Assembly: GCA_030684405.1 (NCBI GenBank)
Contig: JAUXYA010000016.1
Coordinates: 1-35,681, forward strand
DNA: 35,681 nucleotides
Direction of reading: 5' to 3'
DNA from: Burkholderiales bacterium
GTDB taxonomy: Bacteria > Pseudomonadota > Gammaproteobacteria > Burkholderiales > SG8-41
Position numbers and translations under genes: made by a program. Each line of letters starts with the position of its first letter. The first letter of the stretch is position 1. The notes beneath the pieces were generated by a model, which was not told the DNA's origin, searched no databases, and saw only the letters and a list, made by a program, of their open reading frames with translations. Below, piece by piece: positions 6,656 to 14,960 of the stretch.

Positions 6656-6930
6656 CTACGGCCCCAAAAACCCCATCAGACTGGAAACAATGCCTTTGCC
6701 GGCACCCGGCTTGGCCGCCTGATGCACCTGCTGAATCCGGCTGACAAAGGGCGACGCCTTGCTGGCCGTCAGGATCAACTGGTCCATCGCCCGCGTCATT
6801 GCCACATACAGCAGCTTCGCTTCCTCATGAATCCCGTAGTCCCGATGCGGCATGTAACCCAGCCCGGGAATCGCCACCACCGGAAACTCCAGACCCTTGC
6901 TGCTGTGCATCGTCATCACCACGTTGTAGA
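6656..6930 (-). pseudogene. UvrD-like helicase, C-terminal remnant (copy 1)
   Basis: Only about 88 residues remain. They include the helicase motifs near the end of UvrD/Rep proteins: T-M-H-S-S-K-G-L-E-F (motif V) and L-L-Y-V-A-M-T-R-A (motif VI). The first residues come from unrelated sequence after a break at about 6930. The fragment is about 85-90 % identical in DNA to 9150-9420, with many third-position differences, so the two come from diverged paralogues and not from a recent duplication. It lacks Walker A and cannot be a helicase. Confidence 0.85.
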
Positions 6931-6955
6931 GCCGCAGCTGAAGTCAATCGGAAAC

Positions 6956-6988
6956 TGGCATGTTCATAAAAAAGAAAATCGACTCCGG
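6956..6988 (+). repeat. Imperfect 33-bp direct repeat, copy 2
   Basis: TGGCATGTTCATAAAAAAGA followed by AAATCGACTCCGG. It lies between the broken end of the first helicase remnant and the AbiEii gene and is the partner of 5805-5837. Confidence 0.6.
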
Positions 6989-7022
6989 TTCCGTTAACTA
7001 AAACCGCCGTCGCCCAGAAAAA

Positions 7023-7952
7023 TCACGACCCTATCTCCGACAGCACTTTCTCCAGATTGGCCACCGCATGCGCATGCCCGGCCGCCGGCATCAGGCCGAT
7101 GTTGTGCAGCTTCCATTTCACCGCCGGCAGTTGATCCACACCCGGCATGCCCAACAAATCCCAATCCGGTTTGCCACGCTTCACCGACAGCAGGAAACGT
7201 TTTTCCCGGTCGCCAAGATGCCGATGCAATTCGCGGATCATCCGTTCGCGTGCGTCCTCCAGTTGCTCCAGGCTGACCTCACGATTGGCCATTTGCAGAA
7301 ACTGGCCCTCGTAGAGCATGCGCAACTCCTTGCGCCTGGGTTCGAGCGTATCCGCCATGTTGCCCTTGTGACCGATCAGATAAACCAGCCACGCGCGAAA
7401 CAGTGCATCGGTGATTCCCGCGCCTTCCAGCAACACCATCACATCAAACAGATCGCGCGGATGCTGCCGATCGAGCGCGGCCATCAATTTGCCGGCATAC
7501 AGATCATCGTGCGCGAGTACCGGCATGCGCGCAAAACCGAAATGCGCTTCCGCCGCGGGCCGGATCGGCTGCGGGATTGCGGGATACAGCGCGCCGCGCA
7601 GCACCGGATTGACCTCGATCTTGACGTCCAGCCCGCCCCTGCTGACACCCAGCGTATCAATATGCGCCGCGGCGGCACCACCGCGCCCCGCCGCCACCTC
7701 GAACGGCGGCGAACCGCCAAGCAGACGATCGCGGATGCGGCGCAACGCGCGATCGATCTCCACGCGCGCGGCCTCATACCCCGTGATCGGCAAATAGGTG
7801 AGGTCGATATCCACCGACAAACGCGGCAAGTCATGCAGAAACAGATTGATCGCCGTGCCGCCCTTCAGCGCAAAACAATCCTCCGCCGCCACCGCAGGCA
7901 ACACCTCGACCAGCAAGCGCACCTGCTGGAAATAACGGCTGTCAGTACGCAT
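7023..7952 (-). CDS. AbiEii-type nucleotidyltransferase toxin
   Basis: The protein has 309 residues from the ATG; a GTG one codon earlier is possible. The nucleotidyltransferase core is clear: F-A-L-K-G-G-T-A-I-N-L-F near residue 28, followed by R-L-S-V-D-I-D-L-T-Y with the metal-binding D-x-D. The helix with R-D-L-F-D-V near residue 167 is also typical of the AbiEii/PF08843 group. Members add nucleotides to tRNA or other acceptors and stop growth when the antitoxin is lost. The gene overlaps the 3' end of the AbiEi-type gene by about 11 bases, which suggests one transcript and coupled translation. Confidence 0.88.
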   Translation of the reverse strand: MRTDSRYFQQVRLLVEVLPAVAAEDCFALKGGTAINLFLHDLPRLSVDIDLTYLPITGYEAARVEIDRALRRIRDRLLGGSPPFEVAAGRGGAAAAHIDTLGVSRGGLDVKIEVNPVLRGALYPAIPQPIRPAAEAHFGFARMPVLAHDDLYAGKLMAALDRQHPRDLFDVMVLLEGAGITDALFRAWLVYLIGHKGNMADTLEPRRKELRMLYEGQFLQMANREVSLEQLEDARERMIRELHRHLGDREKRFLLSVKRGKPDWDLLGMPGVDQLPAVKWKLHNIGLMPAAGHAHAVANLEKVLSEIGS

Positions 7953-8784
7953 CACCCAAATCCTGCGGCAGCGTGATCAGATATTTGGGATGCAGCTTGC
8001 CGCCGGGGGCGAGCTGGCGCTTGCCTTTGCCCAGATCAAACGCTGCGGAATCAATCTCGCCCAGCCATGGGTGCCGGTTGTGCTCGGCCAACGCAAAAAA
8101 CAAGCGCTTCACCTTGACGCTGCGGCAGACGGCAAGCAAATCCTTGAGTCGGCGCGGGCTCAATGTCGTCAGCCCCTGCATGATGAGATTGGCATGGGTG
8201 ATCTCCTCATGGCTCACAATCTCATCGAGCAATTCCAGGTACGCCCGCTCCAGCGTCGAACAACTCAAGGGCCAATCGTAACCGCCCCACACGATCTCGG
8301 TCAGCCCGATGCCCTGCGGCCCGGCACGGCGCGCCGGATCTTCTGCCACCGGTACGGGCACAACCGGCGCTGCGCCCGCCGTCTCATTGAACAAACGCGC
8401 GCGATAGTGAATGAACCGGTCTTGCAGCGGCAGCTTGAACAACCACCCCGGCAACGCCGCGGGCGCATACAAATGCACCGGCTGGCCGGCGCCCAGGCGC
8501 ACAAAATGGCCCTTGCCCTGGATTTCGAGCGCGGTCAGTCCGCCCACATGGACCGGCAACGCCAGCAAGTTCTGCAACGACGCCACCACCTGCTGCCACT
8601 TGAGCGGCGCGCCAGGCCGCCGGTAAACACCACGCGCGGGCGCATCCAGCCAGCCGCGCTGCACGTAATACGCCACCAGATTGCTGCGATAGCCACGGCC
8701 GCGCAGCCAAGCCGCATCCACCAGCAGGCCATCCGGCAGCAATTGCTGCAGCAGGTTTAGTTTTTCACGATTAAGCTCAGCCAT
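7942..8784 (-). CDS. AbiEi-type antitoxin / transcriptional repressor
   Basis: From the ATG at 8784 the protein has 280 residues; an in-frame TTG at 8793 is an alternative, and neither has a good ribosome-binding site. The N-terminal winged helix (A-A-W-L-R-G-R-G-Y-R-S-N-L-V ... G-V-Y-R-R-P-G) is the classic opening of type IV AbiEi antitoxins. A large C-terminal domain follows, which in this family protects against the toxin and strengthens DNA binding. A GCTCAG/CTGAGC inverted repeat spans the start codon, and an AT-rich stretch follows upstream. The pair appears intact, although it sits between two helicase remnants. Confidence 0.85.
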   Translation of the reverse strand: MAELNREKLNLLQQLLPDGLLVDAAWLRGRGYRSNLVAYYVQRGWLDAPARGVYRRPGAPLKWQQVVASLQNLLALPVHVGGLTALEIQGKGHFVRLGAGQPVHLYAPAALPGWLFKLPLQDRFIHYRARLFNETAGAAPVVPVPVAEDPARRAGPQGIGLTEIVWGGYDWPLSCSTLERAYLELLDEIVSHEEITHANLIMQGLTTLSPRRLKDLLAVCRSVKVKRLFFALAEHNRHPWLGEIDSAAFDLGKGKRQLAPGGKLHPKYLITLPQDLGDAY

Positions 8785-9147
8785 ACTGAGCAATATAGGT
8801 AATATTCAAACCAACCGCAAGTTTATAAAGTAGCTGAAAAACTCAATTCAATTGAGCCAATGGCAGTAAAAACAAACCAAAGTATAAGAATATATCAATA
8901 AAAACAATAACTTATTTAATCACCACTCCTGTAGGACAGGTGAGCCGCGCAGCGGCGTTACCCGCCGGTCCGCCGTTGTCATGCGCGACGCAGTCGCGCC
9001 TTGTTGATCCATTGCCGGCAATCATCTGGCGGAAGACGCCAAGATCTATGGTGGGGTTGGTGCGGAAGTAAGGCAGGAATGCGGGCGGACGCGCATCGTG
9101 CCAGGAAACGATCTCGGCGCCGTCGCCGCAATAACTACTCCTCCCGC
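8785..9147. other. Intergenic stretch upstream of the AbiE pair
   Basis: Bases 8785-8925 are AT-rich and hold the promoter region of the AbiE pair plus one copy of a 32-bp AT-rich motif (8884-8915, minus orientation). Bases 8930-9000 carry GC-rich dispersed-repeat sequence (CCGTTGTCATGCGCG is shared with 2741-2757). Bases 9031-9069 share a GTTGGTGCGGAAGT core and neighbouring similarity with 9948-9995. I see no convincing gene. Confidence 0.55.
8884..8915 (-). repeat. AT-rich 32-bp dispersed motif
   Basis: On the minus strand it reads ATAAGTTATTGTTTTTATTG followed by ATATATTC. Closely related copies lie at 24400-24430, 28455-28490 and 31360-31391, each at the edge of a TA or accessory gene. 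The role is unknown. Confidence 0.5.
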
Positions 9148-9933
9148 CTACCGCCCCAAAAATCCCAATATCCCGGAAACAATGCCTTTACCGGCACCCG
9201 GCTTGGCCGCCTGACTGACCTGCTGAATCCGGCTAACGAAGGGCGACGCCTTGCTGGATGTCAGTATCAATTGGTCCATCGCCCGCGTCATCGCTACGTA
9301 CAGCAGCTTCGCTTCCTCGTGAATGCCGTAATCCCGGTGCGGCATGTAACCAAGCCCGGGAATCGCAACCACCGGAAACTCCAGCCCCTTGCTGCTGTGC
9401 ATCGTGATCACCTTGACGCTGTCCTCTGTGGGATCAAAACGCTTCTTGCCGCCGGGGCCGCCCAGCCATTGCACGGGGATCTTGGCCATCTTGAGTTGCT
9501 TGGCCATTTCTTCACCAATAAAAGCCGTGCGATAAACAATCGCCATATCCCGCCATGGCCGGCCTGAATGATTGTGCCGGCGGAAGTGCTCTGCCAGATA
9601 AGCGCCTTCCTTGGCCAGCGTCGGAAACTGCCGTAGCTCCGGCGGCATGCCGCGGCGGCCAGCGCTTTCGGGCTGGATCAGCGGCACGCCATCCTCCTCG
9701 GCCTGCTCGGGGCGGATGTATTCCTTGGCGAATTCGTAAGCGGTGCCGAGGATTTCGGCAGTGTTGCGGTAATTCAGCCGCAGAATGGTCGTGCGCCCCT
9801 GCGCCTGGACACCCAGACTGGAAAAACTGAATTTGCGCCGGGTCTTGCCGCCATAGATTGACTGCGCATCGTCATAGAGCAGCAACAGCGAGTTGGTCTC
9901 GGGATCAACCATCTGCGTCACCAGCGCGGTCAC
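9148..9933 (-). pseudogene. UvrD-like helicase, C-terminal remnant (copy 2)
   Basis: The 261-residue frame covers the second half of a superfamily 1 helicase: L-L-L-L-Y-D-D-A-Q-S-I-Y (motif II/III region), L-R-L-N-Y-R-N-T (motif IV), T-M-H-S-S-K-G-L-E-F (motif V) and L-L-Y-V-A-M-T-R-A (motif VI). The N-terminal half with the Walker A loop is missing: homology stops near 9933 exactly where the AT-rich phosphorothioation island begins. The island or a related deletion therefore removed the 5' half. It may still be translated from an internal GTG but cannot hydrolyse ATP alone. Confidence 0.85.
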
Positions 9934-10064
9934 CCCTCTGCCCGAAGGAAAATGCCAGGATCAATATTGCGCATTGATGAAGTTGGTGCGGAAGTGCAAA
10001 TAGCTGCGCTCCAATATTGGTATCTTCGGGTTTCCGCACTTACCCATAGATCAGCCAATCGACT

Positions 10065-12611
10065 ATGACCAGCTCCGGCAAGCGCATCGGCGATAAAACC
10101 TATTTTCATGTCAGCCAACTGGCAGAGTTAACTTCATCAGATGTAGCGCTGGTAAATCAGGCAAGCCAACTGGCAAACATACAGCCTGAAATCGATTACA
10201 ACGTTGTAAAACTGGATGCGTCCGGAACAGCAGTTTCGCTATTGGACTATGTCGACTACTTTACAGATGCCTTCCCGCGCTTGAAGGGCGCCTGGACTGT
10301 AGATCTGGCCTCAGGCTTGGTTCGTCCCCGCACGTATGAAACGTCCGTCAACCCACCGATCCTTCATCGAAAAGAACTCTTAATAGCAGAGAACCATCCT
10401 GAAAGAAGCAAATACGAAGCGCTAACACACGCAGCTGAGCAAATAGGTCTCTTTGATGACACAAACCGTATCGGCTTTAAAGCGGCTTGGGACGCACTGT
10501 TACTTCTAAAAGGCTTCAAGGTTGTCGATCACGAGCTACTGCCAATAGGCAATGACGAGACAGGTGCGATTGATGAGCCCATCTCTGCCTTCGAGCGTGT
10601 AGAACGACATCGAACGGCACTTACCCGTTACGACTTTTCTGCTCCAATGCAGACGCTTGCACGATTTGGCTTTCTGGATGGGTCGAAATCGGTATTCGAC
10701 TATGGATGCGGACGCGGAGATGATCTAAGGATCCTTTCAGCAAACGAAATACCCGCATCCGGCTGGGACCCGCACTACGCCCCGGACAAAGTGAAGCAGC
10801 AAGCCGACATTGTCAATCTAGGTTTTGTAATCAACGTCATAGAAAATCGGGACGAACGCGCAGAAGCTCTACAAGGGGCCTACGCATTGGCAAAAGAGCT
10901 GCTTGTAGTATCAGCAATGCTATCCAGCCAAGAGTCCGTTAATGGCGTGCCTTACGGCGATGGTGTCCTCACCGCGCGTAGCACTTTTCAAAAGTACTAC
11001 TCACAGGATGAACTTCGAAATTACATCGCTGGCGTCCTTGAGGAATCACCAATCCCGATTGCCCCGGGAATCATCTATGTTTTCAAGGATAAAGATGCCG
11101 AACAGCGCTTCATGTATGGGCGACAGGAGAATCGCCGCGCGCTGCTACGACTTGCATACTTGTCACGCCCCCCAAAGCCGACACGCACAGATCGAGCGCT
11201 AGCCAAATATGAGGAACACCGGGAATTACTAGAGAACCTCTGGCAGCGCTGCCTGGAACTTGGTCGCGCTCCAGATAACGAAGAAGTTTCCAATCTTGAT
11301 GATATAAAGCAGCACTTCACAAGTATCAAAGCTGCAATCCGGTTCATTTTCTCGACCAAAGAATCTGCCAACAGGTATTTCGAAGAATCTCGTCGCGGAC
11401 GCATTGAAGATTTAACCGTTTACTTCGCTCAACTACAGTTCGAGAAGAAAAAGCCTTACCGGCAACTTGAACCACAGCTGCAAAAAGACGTACGCGCTTT
11501 CTTCGGAGATTACAAATCAGCCACACTCGCGGGCCGCGAACTGTTATTTCGGTTAGCCCAGCCTGAGGTAATCGACAAGGCGTGCGCCGAGGCCTCCTCA
11601 AGGGGTGTTGGCTGGTACGAGCCCAGCGACTTTCTCCAATTACACAGCAGCCTTGTGCCGCAGTTACCCTCGGAGATACGCGCGTATATCGCGTGCGGAA
11701 CAGCAATGTATGGCGATGTTTCAAGTGCCGATCTGGTCAAGATACACATACGTTCCGGAAAACTCACCTTGATGCGGTTTGATGACTTCACTGGAAAGCC
11801 GCTCCCACGCATGGTTGAGCGCACGAAAATCAACCTACGAGAACAAGATATCGATTACTTCTTATATGAAAAGGAATTCGCTCCGCCTTTTCTCTATAAC
11901 AAATCCCGGTATATCAATGAAGAATTTCCCGGGTATCCGGAGCAAGTAGCTTTCGATGACCAACTCGCCAGCTTTCCGTTCCTTGATCTCTCGGGATACG
12001 GACCTACACCGGAAAACCTAGATATTGCACTGGAAAAGCACCGATGGGTGATTCAGGGCATGCAGTTAATAAGATCTAAAACTATTCCCGACCTAGATAC
12101 CCCCTGCGGCGCTACTTTTACATATCGGGATCTAATCGAATGCGGAGAGACGCAGAAAAAAACCGGAATATCTAATCTTCCAACGGAAGCGGACAGCTAC
12201 ACAGCGCTCTACGAGCTGGCAACAAAGATAATTGACCCGATAATAGATTACTTCGGAATGATTGAACTGACCTATGGATTCTGCTCTTCCAAGCTAGCGA
12301 AAGAGATTCCAGCCAGAATTGCCCCAAAGTTAGACCAACACGCGTCACATGAATTCGCGAAAAATGGGCGGGCAATCTGTCAACGCCTAGGTGCAGCAGT
12401 CGATTTTTTGGTGGCTCATGAAAACATGGGGGAAGTCGCTCAATGGATTATTGAAAACCTTCCGTTTGACCGGCTTTTCTACTACGGTGCAGACAAACCA
12501 ATCCACGTAAGCTATGGCCCCGATCAATCCAGATCAGCATTCCGAATGCAGGAAGTTAAACCTGGGGTTCGCGTTCCACGCCCCTTTCAGCAGGTAACTT
12601 TAAGCCGCTAG
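10065..12611 (+). CDS. DNA phosphorothioation-associated putative methyltransferase
   Basis: The protein has 848 residues. After about 180 residues of unknown fold comes E-R-H-R-T-A-L-T-R-Y-D-F-S, and then a class I SAM-binding motif V-F-D-Y-G-C-G-R-G-D-D-L at about 209-220. This combination is that of the PT-associated putative methyltransferase family found beside dnd genes. Motif I is intact; A-S-G-W-D-P-H-Y follows as the second binding strand. The long C-terminal region is predicted to be soluble and has no domain I recognise. The gene runs towards dndE and its last 56 bases overlap the dndE 3' end in antisense, which suggests the two transcripts are balanced. Target (DNA or protein) is not known. 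The start is the first ATG of the frame; the first 100 residues are less certain. Confidence 0.82.
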   Translation: MTSSGKRIGDKTYFHVSQLAELTSSDVALVNQASQLANIQPEIDYNVVKLDASGTAVSLLDYVDYFTDAFPRLKGAWTVDLASGLVRPRTYETSVNPPILHRKELLIAENHPERSKYEALTHAAEQIGLFDDTNRIGFKAAWDALLLLKGFKVVDHELLPIGNDETGAIDEPISAFERVERHRTALTRYDFSAPMQTLARFGFLDGSKSVFDYGCGRGDDLRILSANEIPASGWDPHYAPDKVKQQADIVNLGFVINVIENRDERAEALQGAYALAKELLVVSAMLSSQESVNGVPYGDGVLTARSTFQKYYSQDELRNYIAGVLEESPIPIAPGIIYVFKDKDAEQRFMYGRQENRRALLRLAYLSRPPKPTRTDRALAKYEEHRELLENLWQRCLELGRAPDNEEVSNLDDIKQHFTSIKAAIRFIFSTKESANRYFEESRRGRIEDLTVYFAQLQFEKKKPYRQLEPQLQKDVRAFFGDYKSATLAGRELLFRLAQPEVIDKACAEASSRGVGWYEPSDFLQLHSSLVPQLPSEIRAYIACGTAMYGDVSSADLVKIHIRSGKLTLMRFDDFTGKPLPRMVERTKINLREQDIDYFLYEKEFAPPFLYNKSRYINEEFPGYPEQVAFDDQLASFPFLDLSGYGPTPENLDIALEKHRWVIQGMQLIRSKTIPDLDTPCGATFTYRDLIECGETQKKTGISNLPTEADSYTALYELATKIIDPIIDYFGMIELTYGFCSSKLAKEIPARIAPKLDQHASHEFAKNGRAICQRLGAAVDFLVAHENMGEVAQWIIENLPFDRLFYYGADKPIHVSYGPDQSRSAFRMQEVKPGVRVPRPFQQVTLSR

Positions 12612-12981
12612 TCATTCCAATTAACGTCAAAAGATCAGCTGCACCATTTGGGCCTGCTAAATAAGAAATTCCGCGATGCAAGTGCAAGCGGAAATAACTA
12701 GATAACGCCGACTTCTCGTTAGGAACGCCATCACGCTCCGCCCTGACAAGCAGCATTGACCAATAAAGATCGTCAGCGCCGCCAGTAAACGTTTTCCAAG
12801 TCATTTCGATCGAACTGTCTGCAGGAATATTTTCGTCGGGGGGCTTAGATGGCTGTCCGATAGACATACAAAACGCCCAGCGGCACAAAACATTCCAGTT
12901 TTGAATTCCAGTTCGCCGCTTCATGTTAATCAACTGCGAGCGCGCCTTCTCTGAGACACGAACGGTATCAATGTATGTCAT
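12556..12981 (-). CDS. dndE: DNA sulfur modification protein DndE
   Basis: The 141-residue protein begins I-D-T-V-R-V-S-E-K-A-R-S-Q-L and continues K-R-R-T-G-I-Q-N-W-N-V-L-C-R-W-A-F, the diagnostic opening of DndE. The small helical protein binds nicked DNA and acts with DndC and DndD in the sulfur-insertion complex. Its ATG overlaps the dndD stop in an ATGA, so translation is coupled. It is the last gene of dndBCDE and converges with the methyltransferase-like gene. The tail (E-R-G-V-E-R-E-P-Q-V) is somewhat longer than in short DndE proteins. Confidence 0.93.
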   Translation of the reverse strand: MTYIDTVRVSEKARSQLINMKRRTGIQNWNVLCRWAFCMSIGQPSKPPDENIPADSSIEMTWKTFTGGADDLYWSMLLVRAERDGVPNEKSALSSYFRLHLHRGISYLAGPNGAADLLTLIGMTSGLKLPAERGVEREPQV

Positions 12982-14960
12982 GCCGCCTCCCGAGCCACCT
13001 GGTCATGAAAGTAACCAGATACAATCCGCGACGTCTTTTCAGACTCGTCATGTTCAATTAAATACTCTCTCGCCAAATACGGCTTTAGCATCGAATAGTA
13101 ACGCCCCACAACCTCCTCATCCGTCGATAACAATATGACTTGGTGACTAGCCCTAGGGAAATAATCTTTAACAAGCGTACCGCGGTGCTTACTGTCTAAG
13201 CGACTTAATGGGGTATCAATTACAGCCGGTAAATGTCGCCCTGACGCACGAGCCAAAGCCCACAAAGTCGCAACCGCCAATAGCTGACGTTCGCCTGCAG
13301 AAAACCTATGCGCCGGCACCACCCGCCCACTGTCCTGCATAACTGATAACTGAAAACTCAAGGGATCTATTGCAATTCCTGTGACAAGCTTATTTTTGCG
13401 CGCAAGCGTCCGAAAACAATCAAGTATTGTCTTCTCTAAATGCTGCAAATTCTCACGCAACAGCCGCTCTTGGAATTTCGCCAAAGTCGCACGAGCATTT
13501 GATGCATGCGTCATCACGCGAACTGTCTTTTCAGATTGAATAAGTGTTTGCCCTAAGTCCGACGCCTCTAGTTCAATTTGCCTTTGAAGACGTGCAAGTT
13601 TCTTTCTCGCCTCTTCAATCTCCTCGTCCTGAAGCGTCGCGACTGCACTTGCTCTTGCGTATTCACTTCTGCAACGATCAATTTCCGACTGAGCTTGCGC
13701 CACGACGTCCTCAGAAGGCATGGCACCTATATTCTTTTCTACGTTTTCAAGCCGCTCGCGAACCTCTTTCATCGAATCGAGCTGCTTCCGGGCCGCCTCA
13801 ACGACGTGACTTAGATTTAAAGCACCAAACTGCGCTTTAACCCCATCTGGCAAAAGAAAGTCAGTAATTTCAACGGAATACCTAGAATTAAGGTCCCCGT
13901 TTAAAAATTCTTCAACTTTTGAAAGAACCTTCTTTTCAGTCTTAATTTTCCTGAGAAATGCCAAGATCTCAGCATCTCTCCTGGATGCCTCTGACTTTAA
14001 CAGCTGGTGGTTACGGGCCCGATCGGCCTGCTCAGCCTTCTTTAATACCTCATCGATGACTTCACTGGCCATTAAGAGAGGCAGTCCACTTGCAGCACTT
14101 TCAAGTAGTTCACTATTCAAGTCATGTTCTTGACGTAGAAGACGCGCCCTCTCCTCATCAAGTTGCTGTTTCCGGACGTATAAATCCCCACCAACACGTC
14201 TAAAGAAATCGTTCGCAACAATCTCTTCTTTCTTCAGATTGTCCAAAATGACCTGCTGCGCAGCACGCTTCTGCAAGAGCACTTCAATTGAAAACTGGGC
14301 TTGGTTTCGATCCGCCTCAAGCGCGTCCAATTTTTGGCGATCTACTTCGGCCAAACCGGATGTCTTCTTCTTTCTCTCAAGGACTTGCAGACTCTTAACT
14401 AACGAATCCACCAAATCAAGACCAAGTAACGAGTGAATTCCTACCCTGAGCAGAGACGAAGATCGAACTGGATCAGCAAGGCCTTCTATTTTTTCTCCGT
14501 CAAAAAAGAACAAATCTGCAATCTGCAGCGGCATTAGATCCTCGACAAACTCCGCCCAACGCTCCGAAGCCACCTTATCTAAGGTGCCATCACGATATAT
14601 ATCGAGATTCTCTCTAACGGCAGCACCGCGCTTCTCCCAAGTGCGATGAACGCGAATTTTTGAGTCATGCCCACCAGTTCGCGCACGAAAGGCAAATTCG
14701 ACTCCCGCCTGATGACCATTTTCAGCATCCCGGTTCATCATGGATTCTAGATAGTCGGGATAGCCCATCCGATCACGTCCAGAGCAATGCGCACCTTTCC
14801 CATACAAGGCCAACTGCATTGCATCCAAAAGAGTAGTTTTACCCGAGCCGTTGAGCGCACCAACCAAAACCACAGGCTTTTCAGAGGTAACCTCAAGATT
14901 CACAAGATGCCTACCCCGATAGGCGCCGAAATTGTGAAGAACAATCTCCTCAAAAATCAT
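12978..14960 (-). CDS. dndD: DNA sulfur modification protein DndD (SMC-like ATPase)
   Basis: The protein has 660 residues with split ABC-ATPase halves joined by a long coiled coil (about 190-490). Walker A is G-A-L-N-G-S-G-K-T-T-L-L at about 34-45. Near the C-terminus, F-S-A-G-E-R-Q-L-L-A (about 549) is the ABC signature and H-L-P-A-V-I-D-T-P-L-S-R-L-D (about 575) is Walker B with D-loop. DndD supplies ATP hydrolysis and probably DNA opening for sulfur incorporation. It overlaps dndC by an ATGA and dndE by an ATGA. Length and motifs are normal for the family. Confidence 0.95.
   Translation of the reverse strand: MIFEEIVLHNFGAYRGRHLVNLEVTSEKPVVLVGALNGSGKTTLLDAMQLALYGKGAHCSGRDRMGYPDYLESMMNRDAENGHQAGVEFAFRARTGGHDSKIRVHRTWEKRGAAVRENLDIYRDGTLDKVASERWAEFVEDLMPLQIADLFFFDGEKIEGLADPVRSSSLLRVGIHSLLGLDLVDSLVKSLQVLERKKKTSGLAEVDRQKLDALEADRNQAQFSIEVLLQKRAAQQVILDNLKKEEIVANDFFRRVGGDLYVRKQQLDEERARLLRQEHDLNSELLESAASGLPLLMASEVIDEVLKKAEQADRARNHQLLKSEASRRDAEILAFLRKIKTEKKVLSKVEEFLNGDLNSRYSVEITDFLLPDGVKAQFGALNLSHVVEAARKQLDSMKEVRERLENVEKNIGAMPSEDVVAQAQSEIDRCRSEYARASAVATLQDEEIEEARKKLARLQRQIELEASDLGQTLIQSEKTVRVMTHASNARATLAKFQERLLRENLQHLEKTILDCFRTLARKNKLVTGIAIDPLSFQLSVMQDSGRVVPAHRFSAGERQLLAVATLWALARASGRHLPAVIDTPLSRLDSKHRGTLVKDYFPRASHQVILLSTDEEVVGRYYSMLKPYLAREYLIEHDESEKTSRIVSGYFHDQVAREAA

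Noticed and set aside
7068-8760. Two long plus-strand frames (302 and 256 codons)
   Set aside because: They are antisense to the AbiEii and AbiEi genes, which show clear motifs. No ribosome-binding site or family match is seen.
11344-11724. Minus-strand frame of 126 codons inside the methyltransferase-like gene
   Set aside because: It is antisense to a gene with motif support and shows no ribosome-binding site or recognisable family.
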